DNA from: M30B19 sp041741535
GTDB taxonomy: Bacteria; Planctomycetota; Planctomycetia; Pirellulales; Pirellulaceae
Length of the DNA: 64,000 nucleotides
NCBI GenBank assembly: GCA_041741535.1
Contig: JBGSJV010000113.1
Span: 1 to 64,000 of the forward strand
Direction of reading: 5' to 3'
In this document: positions 1 to 8,240 of the stretch, piece after piece
Layout: each line of letters starts with the position of its first letter
Numbering within the stretch: position 1 is the stretch's first letter
Notes under the pieces: generated by a model
Database searches by the model: none
Told to the model about the DNA's origin: nothing
What the model saw: only the letters and a program-made list of their open reading frames with translations
Made by a program: the position numbers and the translations under genes

Positions 1-1
1 G

Positions 2-1345
2 ACGGTTGATTTGGATTGGGACAGTCCCGTACCGACTCAAAACGCGAGCGATGAAGAGAAAATGGCTTGGCTGTCTCGGCAAGATGAGCGACTGTTGGGT
101 GTAACGAATTTTGGGGCGGTTTATCTGTGGGCCTACGTGGAGCCGCGACAACTTCGGGTCGAGTTGTTGCTTCCGCTCAATGTGTTGGCATCGCTATTTG
201 AAATCGAAAGTCAAGATCCCGATTTTTTGCAGCGTGACGAAATGTTGGCGGTCGAACAACGGATTCGGAAATATTTCGAGACCGGAAATCCCGTTACCAT
301 CAATGGTCAGTTGGTTCCCCCAAAAATCCAACGGGTTGATTTTTTTCCTGCTGACCAACGTGACTTTGCGTTGCGTCGAACGGTTGAAAATATAAGTTTG
401 GCCAATGGTCGAGTGGGTATTAGCTATGCCTACCCATACCGCGATGTCCCGCGCGAGATCCGTCTGGGGTGGGACAAGTTTGGTTACGCCATGAATTCGA
501 TTCAAGCTTACTTGTTTTTTGGACAAGAAGTCCAAACCCAAGTTTTTTCCCGTCAATTGCCGGATAACCAACTGCAATGGACAAATGAAGGAGCCGTGCA
601 GGAGCCCAAGCCTGTACAGCCGGTCATGGTCAAACCGAGCGACTTGATGGACCGGGGCTTCCCGTTATTCGGATGGTTGGTTTTGTCATCGGTGTCGGGT
701 GTGGTGGCTTTGTTGACTGCTTGGTGGTTGCGAGAACACGGGCGATTGGTGCTGATCGCCAGCTTCCTGATCGGAATGGGTGTTTCCGGGAGTTTGGGAT
801 GGATGACCCGCCAGTATTGGTTTGGGGCGGTACCTCCCAACGTGCAGACCGAAAGCGGCAATGTCGCAGCTCAACAGGCCGTGGCAAATCTTTATCGTGC
901 GTTCGACTTCGTACAGGAAGACGAGATCTATTCGGCGCTGGAGCAAAGTGTCGCGGGTGACAAGCTTCGCGAACTGTATCTGCAGCTCTTGAAAGATCTG
1001 CAAGTGGAAGAGCAGGGCGGGACGGTTTCTCGCATCGAATCCGTGGAAGTGTTGAGTGTGGACCAAGTAACGGATGCTGGGACGGGGGCGTTGTCGGTGG
1101 AGTCTCCAGCACTCGATGCTGAATCGTCGGGTGCCGTTTTTCAACGCCGCGTTCACTGGAAACTGCAAGGACTGCTGGAGCATTGGGGGCATTCGCATCA
1201 ACGAACAAATCAATATCAGGCGTTGGTGACGATGTCCGATCAGTCCGGGAAGTGGAAAATCGTCGATTTGGCGATCGAGTCACAGTCGACGGGAGCCGTG
1301 CAGCCTCGTCCCAATCGATTTCGGCCCAGTCGGAGCGGTGGATGA
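2..1345 (+). CDS. membrane protein of an ABC export operon, 5' partial
   Basis: The open frame runs back to the window edge with no stop, so the true start probably lies outside; a TTG at 11 is the first start codon visible. The product has a soluble N-terminal part of about 220 residues, then two adjacent hydrophobic segments (beginning near FPLFGWLVLSS and near GRLVLIASFLIG), then a soluble C-terminal domain of about 160 residues that ends in a polar, Pro/Arg-rich tail. I do not recognise the family. Its stop codon overlaps the ATG of the ABC ATPase by 4 bp, so the two are translationally coupled, and a permease follows. The likely role is as a membrane partner or accessory of that exporter (inference from context). 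Confidence 0.75.
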   Translation, partial: TVDLDWDSPVPTQNASDEEKMAWLSRQDERLLGVTNFGAVYLWAYVEPRQLRVELLLPLNVLASLFEIESQDPDFLQRDEMLAVEQRIRKYFETGNPVTINGQLVPPKIQRVDFFPADQRDFALRRTVENISLANGRVGISYAYPYRDVPREIRLGWDKFGYAMNSIQAYLFFGQEVQTQVFSRQLPDNQLQWTNEGAVQEPKPVQPVMVKPSDLMDRGFPLFGWLVLSSVSGVVALLTAWWLREHGRLVLIASFLIGMGVSGSLGWMTRQYWFGAVPPNVQTESGNVAAQQAVANLYRAFDFVQEDEIYSALEQSVAGDKLRELYLQLLKDLQVEEQGGTVSRIESVEVLSVDQVTDAGTGALSVESPALDAESSGAVFQRRVHWKLQGLLEHWGHSHQRTNQYQALVTMSDQSGKWKIVDLAIESQSTGAVQPRPNRFRPSRSGG

Positions 1346-2019
1346 TCCGAATCCGAGATTTGCAGTTCGGTTACCCTGGGACACCCTTCTGTTTGCAAAT
1401 TCCGTCGTGGGAAGTCCCGGATGCCGCAAAAGTGGCGATTGTCGGTCCCAGTGGTTCGGGCAAGACGACTTTGTTGCACCTGTTGGCGGGAATTTTGGTT
1501 CCGCAGAGTGGGCAAATTGAAATGGGGAAGGCGGAATTGACTCGCTGGAGTGACGCCGCGCGCCGTGATTTTCGTGCGACCCAGATTGGATTGGTTTTCC
1601 AACGCTTCGAACTGATCGATTATTTGAATGTGGCAGGCAATATCTTGTTGCCCTACGCCATCAATCGGTCGCTGCGATTTGGTCCGGCCGTGCGGGATCG
1701 CATGGAAGAGTTGGCGAACCGCGCGGGGATCTCGCATTTGTTGCGTCGGCCGGTACAGCGATTGTCGCAGGGTGAACAGCAACGTGTCGCGATTTGCCGT
1801 GCGTTGATCAATCAACCGCGGTGGTTTTTGGCGGACGAGCCGACAGGGAATTTGGATCCCGAAAACAAGCGTTTGATCGTTGAGCTGTTGCACCAGCAAG
1901 CCGAAGCTTCGCAGGCGACGCTCGTTATGGTAACTCACGATGTTTCTCTGATCGCAGATTTTGAAATGACGGTCGATTTTCAAGCGTGGTGCTCGGTGAA
2001 ATCGGACACGAGTCGTTAG
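1342..2019 (+). CDS. ABC transporter ATP-binding protein (LolD/MacB type)
   Basis: This 225-residue protein is one complete ABC ATPase domain. It shows the Walker A motif GPSGSGKTT, a Q-loop in GLVFQRF, the signature LSQGEQQR, Walker B WFLADEPT and the switch His in VMVTHD. That order and the short length fit the LolD/MacB/FtsE subfamily, which powers FtsX-type permeases for lipoprotein or small-molecule export at the inner membrane. The frame stays open further upstream, but ATG at 1342 is preferred: the protein then begins MIRIRDLQFGYPG, the usual start of such ATPases, and the ATG overlaps the upstream TGA (ATGA). The downstream permease starts 11 bp after its stop. Substrate unknown. Confidence 0.93.
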   Translation: MIRIRDLQFGYPGTPFCLQIPSWEVPDAAKVAIVGPSGSGKTTLLHLLAGILVPQSGQIEMGKAELTRWSDAARRDFRATQIGLVFQRFELIDYLNVAGNILLPYAINRSLRFGPAVRDRMEELANRAGISHLLRRPVQRLSQGEQQRVAICRALINQPRWFLADEPTGNLDPENKRLIVELLHQQAEASQATLVMVTHDVSLIADFEMTVDFQAWCSVKSDTSR

Positions 2020-2030
2020 GAGGACTGCTG

Positions 2031-3203
2031 ATGAGAGCTTGGACTTTGGTGCGAGCGCATCTGACGTTTCATTGGCGGCGAACGGCCGTCTTGATCGGGT
2101 GTCTGTTGATCGGTTGTTTGGTGCCCTTGGTTTTGTCGCAGGTCATGCCCGAGGTGCAAAAGCAACTTCAGCGAAGGGCCAATAAAACGCCGGTGGTGTT
2201 TGGAAGTCCAGGAAGCTCGCTCGAGTGTGTGCTACATGCGTTGTACTTTCGTCCGACCCAGGCCCCGCCTTTGCGGTTTGGAGATTGGCAGGCTTTGCAA
2301 CAGGCGGGATTTGAGCGATGTGTGCCGTTGCATGTTCGATTTACCACCAATAACTATCCGATTGTCGGCACACACTTGGAATATTTCACCTATCGACAGT
2401 GCGAATTCTTGGCTGGCGAGCCCTTTGGTCGAATCGGTGATTGTGTCATCGGCAGTGAAGTGGCAAGACAATTGAACTTGAACGTTGGAGAGTTTCTCGT
2501 TTCCAGTCCGCGTAGCTTCTTAAGCATCGCGGCCGACTATCCATTACAGATGAAGATTGTCGGCATCTTGCAACCAACAGCCAGTCCCGACGATCGCGCG
2601 GTTTTTGTAGATCTCAAAACCACGTGGGTGATCGAGAATTTGGGGCACGGTCATCAAGACGTGTCGCAAAGCAATGATCCGAATTTGATACTCGAGCGAA
2701 ACGAGCAAGGGACTGTCGCATCGGCGGCCGTGTTGCCATTTACCGTCGTGACGGAGGAGAACTTGGCCTCGTTCCATTTTCATGGCGACATGGCCGAGTT
2801 TCCGATCACCGCCATGGTGTTGCTGGATGGTCGTCAGCGAGCACAAGACTTGGCGGCGGGGGTGGCGCAAAAGAACTCCAAGGTCCAAACCGTGTTTGCT
2901 GGCGATGCGATTCGCGAGCTACTGAGCTTATTATTCCAGATTCAGAACGTGATTGTGGCGGTCAGTGTTTTTGTCGGCGTGGCGACACTGATGTTGTTCG
3001 GTTTGGTGATTGGGCTCTCGGTTCAAATTCGCCAACACGAAATGGAGACGCTGTTCAAGTTGGGTGCCAGCCGAGGCTTGACGTGGACATTGTATGGTCT
3101 GGAAGTCTTGGTTATTGCCGTCGTCGCCTTGTTGTCGGCTGGTTTGATCTCACGCTTGATCGCTTGGTTTGTTCGTGAAGATTTGTATCGTTGGTTTGTA
3201 TGA
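2031..3203 (+). CDS. FtsX/MacB-like ABC transporter permease
   Basis: The 390-residue protein has an N-terminal membrane segment (about residues 18-36), a large extracytoplasmic domain of the MacB core type, and C-terminal membrane segments (near NVIVAVSVFVGVATLMLFG and LEVLVIAVVALLSAG). Between them is the cytoplasmic sequence HEMETLFKLGASRG, which matches the conserved 'E..tLr.lGas' loop of FtsX permeases. ATG at 2031 is preceded by TAGGAGGA at good spacing, so it is chosen over the longer frame. It partners the ATPase just upstream. Oddity: only two C-terminal membrane helices are evident where three are usual, and the protein ends at WFV with no tail. A hairpin terminator follows the stop. 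Confidence 0.87.
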   Translation: MRAWTLVRAHLTFHWRRTAVLIGCLLIGCLVPLVLSQVMPEVQKQLQRRANKTPVVFGSPGSSLECVLHALYFRPTQAPPLRFGDWQALQQAGFERCVPLHVRFTTNNYPIVGTHLEYFTYRQCEFLAGEPFGRIGDCVIGSEVARQLNLNVGEFLVSSPRSFLSIAADYPLQMKIVGILQPTASPDDRAVFVDLKTTWVIENLGHGHQDVSQSNDPNLILERNEQGTVASAAVLPFTVVTEENLASFHFHGDMAEFPITAMVLLDGRQRAQDLAAGVAQKNSKVQTVFAGDAIRELLSLLFQIQNVIVAVSVFVGVATLMLFGLVIGLSVQIRQHEMETLFKLGASRGLTWTLYGLEVLVIAVVALLSAGLISRLIAWFVREDLYRWFV

Positions 3204-3210
3204 GGCTCTG

Positions 3211-3248
3211 AAACAAAAAAAACGCCCGACGGATGAGGTCGGGCGTTT
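3211..3248 (-). terminator. rho-independent terminator, probably bidirectional
   Basis: A perfect 11-bp stem (AAACGCCCGAC at 3220-3230 pairing with GTCGGGCGTTT at 3238-3248) encloses a 7-nt loop. Read on the minus strand it is followed by a run of eight T, so it is a strong terminator for the lipoprotein gene ending at 3301. On the plus strand it directly follows the ABC permease stop and probably also ends that operon, though the T tract there is short. Confidence 0.9.
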
Positions 3249-3300
3249 CAAGTTGGAGGCAACTACTTCGCGACAACTCAGCGAGAAGGAACCGGATCAC

Positions 3301-3873
3301 TTAGTAGTTGCTAGTTGGGCCATAGTTCACGTTACCAACTTGATGCAAGTGGTTGTGATCGATGTACAAGACTTCGATGGCTTCATCATCCTGCAATGTA
3401 TGCGGGACAGGATAGCCCACGATCTTTCGTTCGGTGAAATAGACCGTGCACTTGTAATGAACGTGGTGCAGTTGAACGGGGCCGATCAATGGCAGGACCC
3501 GTGGCTCGTCGATGTAGTCAGCGATCTTCTCTTTGACGATGCGGACGTTGCTGCGTTGGACTTCGTTCAAGAACGGCACACCACCTTGCAAGGGGCGGAC
3601 TCGCTCGAGAGCCGACATGACTTCATGATCCGATGGTGGGTCCATCGCTGCCGTCGGTGCTCCGGGCGTGATCGGCCCTAGGATAGGTACTTTGGAGTAC
3701 CGAAGGTCGATTTCGTGTTGATCCTCTCGTGTCTTTTGCATATACGGAGTCACCGGTACCGGGACAGATAGCAAGCCAAGAGACGGACCCGTCGAATAAA
3801 AACATCCAGTGGATGGGAGGACCGACAAGCCCAATCCCAACATCAGGACCGAGGTGACGATTCGCTTGTGCAT
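3301..3873 (-). CDS. putative lipoprotein of unknown function
   Basis: The 190-residue product starts with a lipoprotein-type signal: basic MHKR, a hydrophobic stretch, then LPSTGC with Cys24 as the probable lipidation site. The mature part has no domain that I recognise; it contains a Pro-rich linker and a C-terminal region rich in His and Tyr (HHVHYKC, DHNHLHQVG). ATG at 3873 is used. It is monocistronic, with a strong terminator 50 bp past its stop. The C-terminal His cluster could bind metal, but that is only a guess. The protein is probably anchored in an envelope membrane. Confidence 0.75.
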   Translation of the reverse strand: MHKRIVTSVLMLGLGLSVLPSTGCFYSTGPSLGLLSVPVPVTPYMQKTREDQHEIDLRYSKVPILGPITPGAPTAAMDPPSDHEVMSALERVRPLQGGVPFLNEVQRSNVRIVKEKIADYIDEPRVLPLIGPVQLHHVHYKCTVYFTERKIVGYPVPHTLQDDEAIEVLYIDHNHLHQVGNVNYGPTSNY

Positions 3874-4080
3874 AGGAAAGGTTCCTTCGTGGAGAGTTGT
3901 TCCTAGGACAGTTATCGAACCCGGATAGGCGATTCTTTCGGCTTTTTCCGATTATTCAGCAAATTGGCCCCGATCCGAGAAGTTTCGCCGACTCGTTCAT
4001 TTTGCCCTTTTTATCTGTGTTTCTCAGTTCTACAAATGATCCCGAGTTTTCATGTGCAGCGATTCGACGAAAAAGCTCGC

Positions 4081-4123
4081 TTGACTTATGTATCGACATC
4101 CGATATATTGGTGGTCGATGCAT
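4081..4123 (+). promoter_or_regulatory. sigma70-type promoter with overlapping palindrome upstream of padR gene
   Basis: TTGACT (4081-4086) and TATATT (4104-4109) are separated by 17 bp, a good housekeeping promoter. An inverted repeat, ATGTATCGAC (4088-4097) and GTCGATGCAT (4114-4123), matches at 9 of 10 positions and brackets the -10 element. PadR regulators commonly bind ATGT/ACAT-type palindromes and repress their own genes, so this is a plausible autoregulatory operator (inference). Confidence 0.6.
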
Positions 4124-4179
4124 TTGGAGTGCATGGGGCTCGTTAGGACGACAGGCTCGTTAGGATTACAGGCAACGGC

Positions 4180-4545
4180 ATGGCGGATCAGATTGAAAGT
4201 GAATTGCTGCGGGGGAGCATGGATTTGATGGTGCTGAGTGTCTTGGCTCAGTCGCCCAAATACGGGTATCTCCTGCAAAAGGCCTTGAGTGACAACAGCC
4301 AACAGCAGATCAAGCTGTCGGCAGGAACGATGTACCCGCTGTTGCATCGCTTGGAGGAAGCGGGATTAGTGAGTAGTCGTTGGGACGAAAGTACCGGGCG
4401 ACGACGAAAGTGGTACGAGTTGACGGCCAAGGGGCGGAAGAAGTTGGTCAAGCAGGCGGAATTGTGGCAGCAATACGCCAATTGCATCAATCGGTTGTTG
4501 ACCGAGATCAAGCTGGTGATCCCAACCCCCGCCACGCAGGGCTAA
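4180..4545 (+). CDS. PadR family transcriptional regulator
   Basis: The 121-residue protein is a single PadR winged-helix domain. The pattern LLRGSMDLMVLSVLAQSPKYGY, followed by LSAGTMYPLLHRLEEAGLVSS and then RRRKWYELTAKGRKKL, is the standard PadR signature: the first helix, the recognition helix and the wing. PadR proteins are dimeric repressors whose ligand or partner is often encoded next door. The following gene carries a HAAS-type N-terminal domain, the usual partner of PadR. A promoter with an overlapping palindrome lies about 60-100 bp upstream. The gap to the HAAS gene is 82 bp, so the two are probably co-transcribed. Confidence 0.93.
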   Translation: MADQIESELLRGSMDLMVLSVLAQSPKYGYLLQKALSDNSQQQIKLSAGTMYPLLHRLEEAGLVSSRWDESTGRRRKWYELTAKGRKKLVKQAELWQQYANCINRLLTEIKLVIPTPATQG

Positions 4546-4627
4546 TGGGACCGGTCCGGGGCTAACGAGCCGCAGGGCTGGAACTTTTCGTTGATCTTAT
4601 CCATAGAACTTTCTAAGGAGCGAGACG

Positions 4628-5767
4628 ATGTCCGAACGCGAGTTCGAACACTATTTGACGCTATTGGGTTCGATGTTGCGATTGCGTCCCGAACAACGGG
4701 CCGAGATTGCTGAAGAGCTGCAGCAGCATTTGGACGAACGATTGCAGGATTTGCAAGCGGCCGGCTTGAGTCGTGAGGACGCGATTCAACAAGCATTGGC
4801 CGAATTTGGTGATGCCGCTGGGTTGGCGGCTCAGTTTTCCTCAGTTTCTAGGCGACGATATCGGAGATGGATGATGCGTGCGGCGACAGCTTCAGTGACT
4901 TCTGCGTTTATGGTGCTTGTGTTGTTTGTTAGTTTCTGGCCGACGGGTGGTCGAATTGAGCTCGCACTGCCGACCACGGCACAAGATACGAACCCGCCAG
5001 CATCCGAGAGTCCCGTGGCGTCCGTTGATCCGTTTACAACGGAAGCCGATTTGCCTACAACCAAGACAAAATCAACCAGCACATCTCGCGAGGCCAAAAA
5101 CGCGGATACGCGTATCCAGTTGGAGACAACGGCGGCGTTTGAAATGCAAGAGGCGAGTTTGAGTGATTTATCTTCGATGCTTGCGGAACGACTGCAACAC
5201 GGTTGCCTGCTGGATCATCGTCGGATGGAGGAAGAGGGCGTTGATCGCGAATCAGGTAACCTCAACTGGAATTTGACGAACGCCAGTCTAGGAACGATGT
5301 TGGAAACGCTGTTGGATGAAATGCAATTGACCTATCAGATCCGCGATGGCATTTTAGTCATCACTTCTCAGAGTGCTGCCGATGACGACTTGAGTTTGGT
5401 CATCTACGATGCGGAAGTACTGTTTAGTTCGGTTGTCGTGGTGGTTAGGAATGAGTCGAATCCGGTGGAAGAGATGCTTCTGCAATTGGTCCAACAAAGT
5501 TCTGACCTGGGGAAAATAGAGCTTGATTCCTTGCAAGCATCGATCGATCGACTCTCCGAGAAATTTGGTTCGCAACAGGCGCGAATGCGGTTCAATCAAG
5601 TTGCGGACTTGATCGAAACACAGGTGGACCCCAACTCGTGGGAAGTAAATGGAGGAGTTGCCTCGATTTCGAGTGTCGGAAACCGACTTATCGTTCGTCA
5701 GACCGAACGTACCCATCGCAAGATTAGAAAATTGCTCGATGATCTGGCGGCGACCAACGGCCTCTAG
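4628..5767 (+). CDS. HAAS-domain membrane protein, PadR partner
   Basis: The 379-residue protein begins with a helical domain of about 75 residues (MSEREFEHYLTLLGSMLRL, then EIAEELQQHLDERLQDLQAAG and EDAIQQALAEFGD). That is the pattern of HAAS/permease-prefix domains found beside PadR regulators. One membrane helix follows (about residues 87-108, MVLVLFVSFWP). The outer part has a Thr/Ser/Pro-rich linker and then a region resembling the secretin/STN fold (FEMQEASLSDLSSMLAERL, TYQIRDGILVITS). ATG at 4628 has AAGGAG upstream. It may sense an envelope signal and pass it to PadR (inference). The outer domain assignment is tentative. Confidence 0.8.
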   Translation: MSEREFEHYLTLLGSMLRLRPEQRAEIAEELQQHLDERLQDLQAAGLSREDAIQQALAEFGDAAGLAAQFSSVSRRRYRRWMMRAATASVTSAFMVLVLFVSFWPTGGRIELALPTTAQDTNPPASESPVASVDPFTTEADLPTTKTKSTSTSREAKNADTRIQLETTAAFEMQEASLSDLSSMLAERLQHGCLLDHRRMEEEGVDRESGNLNWNLTNASLGTMLETLLDEMQLTYQIRDGILVITSQSAADDDLSLVIYDAEVLFSSVVVVVRNESNPVEEMLLQLVQQSSDLGKIELDSLQASIDRLSEKFGSQQARMRFNQVADLIETQVDPNSWEVNGGVASISSVGNRLIVRQTERTHRKIRKLLDDLAATNGL

Positions 5768-5800
5768 TTGAAATCGTCCCAGATTTGCCACTGACCAATC

Positions 5801-5844
5801 GTCATCGTTCACGTTCCGGATTTCCGAAAAACGTGAACGATGAC
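5801..5844. terminator. long perfect hairpin between convergent genes
   Basis: A 15-bp perfect inverted repeat (5801-5815 and 5830-5844, arms GTCATCGTTCACGTT and its complement) encloses a 14-nt loop that itself holds CGGA-TT-TCCG. It lies between the ends of the HAAS gene and the minus-strand gene ending at 5908. No T tract follows on either strand, so it may be a bidirectional terminator of a less usual type. Its CGTTCACG core also occurs in the ends of the dispersed element described elsewhere in this window. Confidence 0.55.
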
Positions 5845-5907
5845 TTGTTGGGCAAATGCTCCAAGAAAACAGGCCGAGCGCTTGATACGAGCGGTTTTCT
5901 CGGTCCC

Positions 5908-7368
5908 TTAGTTCGAGGCTTGGGCCGCTTCGCGCGCTTGAATTTCTTCTACTTCTCGGTCGCGGGCTAGTTGGGCCAAGATGGCGTCCGCTTCATCGCG
6001 AACCAAAGTTTCGCGACTGACTTCCCGTAGGCGATGCAACGCCGGTTCGGCCAATCGCCCCAGGTCCCGAAACTCATCGGGAACGATGATTGGAACGACG
6101 GGATGCTCGATACCTTGGGCTAGCTGCTGATTCATCTCGTTGGTCCGTTGCTCCGCCGCTTGTTTGACAACCAGAATCAAGCGTTGCTCTTCGGCAGCGG
6201 ACATGATTTCGACCCGACCGACCATCACACGAAGTATTTCGTCGGGGCGTGGCGAAACGTGCAGGGGCAATTCACGATCGGTCACTGCTTGCGGTACCAA
6301 ATAGAACATTCGTGTGCCTTGTTCCATGAACCAGGAACTTGCCCAGGTACGAATCATGGCAGTCGCTTCTTTTTCGTAGAGGCCAGCGTCAACCAGTTCC
6401 TGCCGCATCAGCTCCGACAAGGTGTCCAGGTCGATTGGGCGATGTGGTTCGGCGACGGAAACGGTTTCCCCGGCTTGAATGTCAGGCACCATGCCATAAG
6501 TAAGTGTCTCGCCATGCATGCGGTAGACTATTGCGCCGCGAAGCACTTCTTTGCCATGATTCGTAACCTTCAAGGTTCGCTCGTTGTTGCTCGTAACGGT
6601 CACGGGGACATCAAACTTGCCGATACCACGATAGAACAAGAATTTCTCAAAGTAGTCGCCGGTGGGTGCCCGTGAGGCCATCGAGTCCGCTTGGGGCTCG
6701 ACGGGATTCAAGCGAATATGCACGAGAGCGGAATCGGTGTGCCGAGCCGCATCGTAGTGATTTCCATCGGCGTCCGGATAAATTCGGGTCGCCAGACACT
6801 CGCCGAGCAACCGGGCGGTGTGTGGATCGGAAACCGCAGGTCGCAAGTTGGCGGTGGGTATCAGCGTGATCTCGCCCCAATCGAGTTTGGCATTTCCGAT
6901 CGGTTCGCCTTCAGCCGACATTGCGATCGTTTCATCAAATGGCGGAGACTGCGAGCGCACCGGCGGATAAAACTCGGTCAATAGTCCGTGGGGGAATTCG
7001 ACGTCGACGTGTATCTTTCGTTCCTCGTCAGTATAAAAATAGGTGATCGGTGTCTCCATCCGAACTCGAGTCTTGAGGCGACCTTTGCCAAGCCAATGGT
7101 ATCCATGTTGGCTGGCCCGATCAAACACAAAATGCGGCAATTCCTGGTCACGTAGCGGCCGGAAATCAAGATGAACACCATTTGATCCTGAAAATGTGGT
7201 AAAGGTCCCCCATTCGTGGACGATCAACTTGCCGGTTGAAGCTGCATGCGTATTCGAGTCCTCGGTCGGCGGAGAAACTTGCGCCAGTCCGGAAGTTGGC
7301 CGAAGTCCAATTCCAGAAACCAACAGCATCAGCGCGACCAGCATGCGACATGATATCCTGCGACTCAT
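5908..7368 (-). CDS. secreted protein of unknown function
   Basis: The product is 486 residues from ATG 7368, chosen because AGGAG lies 8 nt upstream; the open frame extends 8 codons further. It begins with basic MSRRISCR, a hydrophobic core (LVALMLLVSGIG) and a probable cleavage after SGLAQ, so it is exported. The mature protein starts with the motif VHEWGTFTTFSG, which I recognise as recurring in planctomycete secreted proteins of unknown function. The middle looks beta-rich; the C-terminal 90 residues are charged and helical, with HEAT-like or coiled-coil character. No catalytic motif was found. The gene stands alone. Confidence 0.75.
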   Translation of the reverse strand: MSRRISCRMLVALMLLVSGIGLRPTSGLAQVSPPTEDSNTHAASTGKLIVHEWGTFTTFSGSNGVHLDFRPLRDQELPHFVFDRASQHGYHWLGKGRLKTRVRMETPITYFYTDEERKIHVDVEFPHGLLTEFYPPVRSQSPPFDETIAMSAEGEPIGNAKLDWGEITLIPTANLRPAVSDPHTARLLGECLATRIYPDADGNHYDAARHTDSALVHIRLNPVEPQADSMASRAPTGDYFEKFLFYRGIGKFDVPVTVTSNNERTLKVTNHGKEVLRGAIVYRMHGETLTYGMVPDIQAGETVSVAEPHRPIDLDTLSELMRQELVDAGLYEKEATAMIRTWASSWFMEQGTRMFYLVPQAVTDRELPLHVSPRPDEILRVMVGRVEIMSAAEEQRLILVVKQAAEQRTNEMNQQLAQGIEHPVVPIIVPDEFRDLGRLAEPALHRLREVSRETLVRDEADAILAQLARDREVEEIQAREAAQASN

Positions 7369-7700
7369 TTTCGGTACTCCTAACAAAACCAATGAAAACG
7401 GATTGTCTCTGTGATGGCCAACATTTCGTGCAGAATTGCCAGTGCGTCGTTAGGCTTGTAAATTGGCGTAGCTACCCCGAAATCCATTTCAAAGTTTGAC
7501 CAAGCACTTGTGGTCCTTCCGGCGAATGGGAGCCATTCGCCAATAGAGTCGAGGTTCCTTGTCGGTCAGACCGGCAAGAAATTCACCTTTTTCAAAAATT
7601 GGGAATTTTTATCCGGTCTGTTGAACACGGTGCGGCGACTAGATGAGGTGGCTTGGAGGTTCGAATCGTTCTTATGCCCATACGGTGATGTCTTACCGTG
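7369..7700. other. intergenic region upstream of ECF sigma gene
   Basis: This 332-bp stretch between divergent genes holds no convincing reading frame. Two hairpins are visible: a perfect 9-bp stem with a 3-nt loop (GGCGAATGG at 7521-7529, CCATTCGCC at 7533-7541) and a 9-bp stem with one G-T pair (7558-7566 with 7570-7578). I could not identify promoters with confidence. The hairpins could be regulatory for the sigma factor gene or remnants of a terminator. Confidence 0.5.
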
Positions 7701-8240
7701 ATGATAGAAGCGACACTCATTCAGCGCGCGTCGGCCGGCGATCGTACGGCGTTAGGCGAACTTGCGCGCCTGGCGTATCCGCGGGTGGTTGCATTTTGCC
7801 GTTCGCGCGTCTTTCAACGTGTGGATGCGGAGGAGTTGGCGCAAGAGACATTGCTGCGGGCATTTGCAAGTTTGCCCATGCTGCAACAGCCGGATCGGAT
7901 CGGCGCTTGGTTGCGGGGGATTGCGGCGCATCTCTGTCACGATTGGCACCGGCGTCGTCGCGTGATGGTACCACTGGTCGACGAACATGTGGCACGAGCC
8001 GACTTGCGACCGGACGAAGCATTGGCTCAGGCCGACGAGCGAGCCTGGATCCAACAATCGATTCAGGAATTGCCGCCGAAGCTTCAGGAGGTGGTGTTTC
8101 TGTTTTACTTCGAAGAGCTGACCTATGATGAAATCGCCAAATGGCTGGGCGTGGCCCGAGCGACCGTCAATCTACGGTTGAGCAAAGCTCGGGAAGCCCT
8201 GCGGTCGCGGCTCGGATCACTCAGGAGTTCGTCGTTATGA
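7701..8240 (+). CDS. RNA polymerase sigma factor, ECF type
   Basis: The 179-residue product has the two-domain layout of ECF sigma factors. Region 2 reads YPRVVAFCRSRVFQRVDAEE then LAQETLLRAFASL, and IGAWLRGIAAHLCHDWHRRRR completes the -10-binding part. Region 4 is LPPKLQEVVFLFYFEELTYDEIAKWLGVARATVNLRLSKAREALR, a clear helix-turn-helix for the -35 element. ATG 7701 is adjacent to an alternative GTG at 7698. The stop overlaps the next start (ATGA), and the downstream gene is a membrane-anchored anti-sigma-like protein, so activity is probably controlled by that partner. Confidence 0.93.
   Translation: MIEATLIQRASAGDRTALGELARLAYPRVVAFCRSRVFQRVDAEELAQETLLRAFASLPMLQQPDRIGAWLRGIAAHLCHDWHRRRRVMVPLVDEHVARADLRPDEALAQADERAWIQQSIQELPPKLQEVVFLFYFEELTYDEIAKWLGVARATVNLRLSKAREALRSRLGSLRSSSL

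Noticed and set aside
630..1283. Long minus-strand frame opposite the first membrane protein gene
   Set aside because: Its translation is Arg/Ser/Pro-rich without domains and it lies fully antisense to a well-supported gene; a shadow frame.
3169..3681. Plus-strand frame of 170 codons over the lipoprotein gene
   Set aside because: It crosses the strong terminator at 3211-3248 and is antisense to a gene with a clear lipoprotein signal.
4138..4166. Direct repeat of GCTCGTTAGGA upstream of padR gene
   Set aside because: Only two short copies close together; may be chance or part of a common leader, not enough to call.
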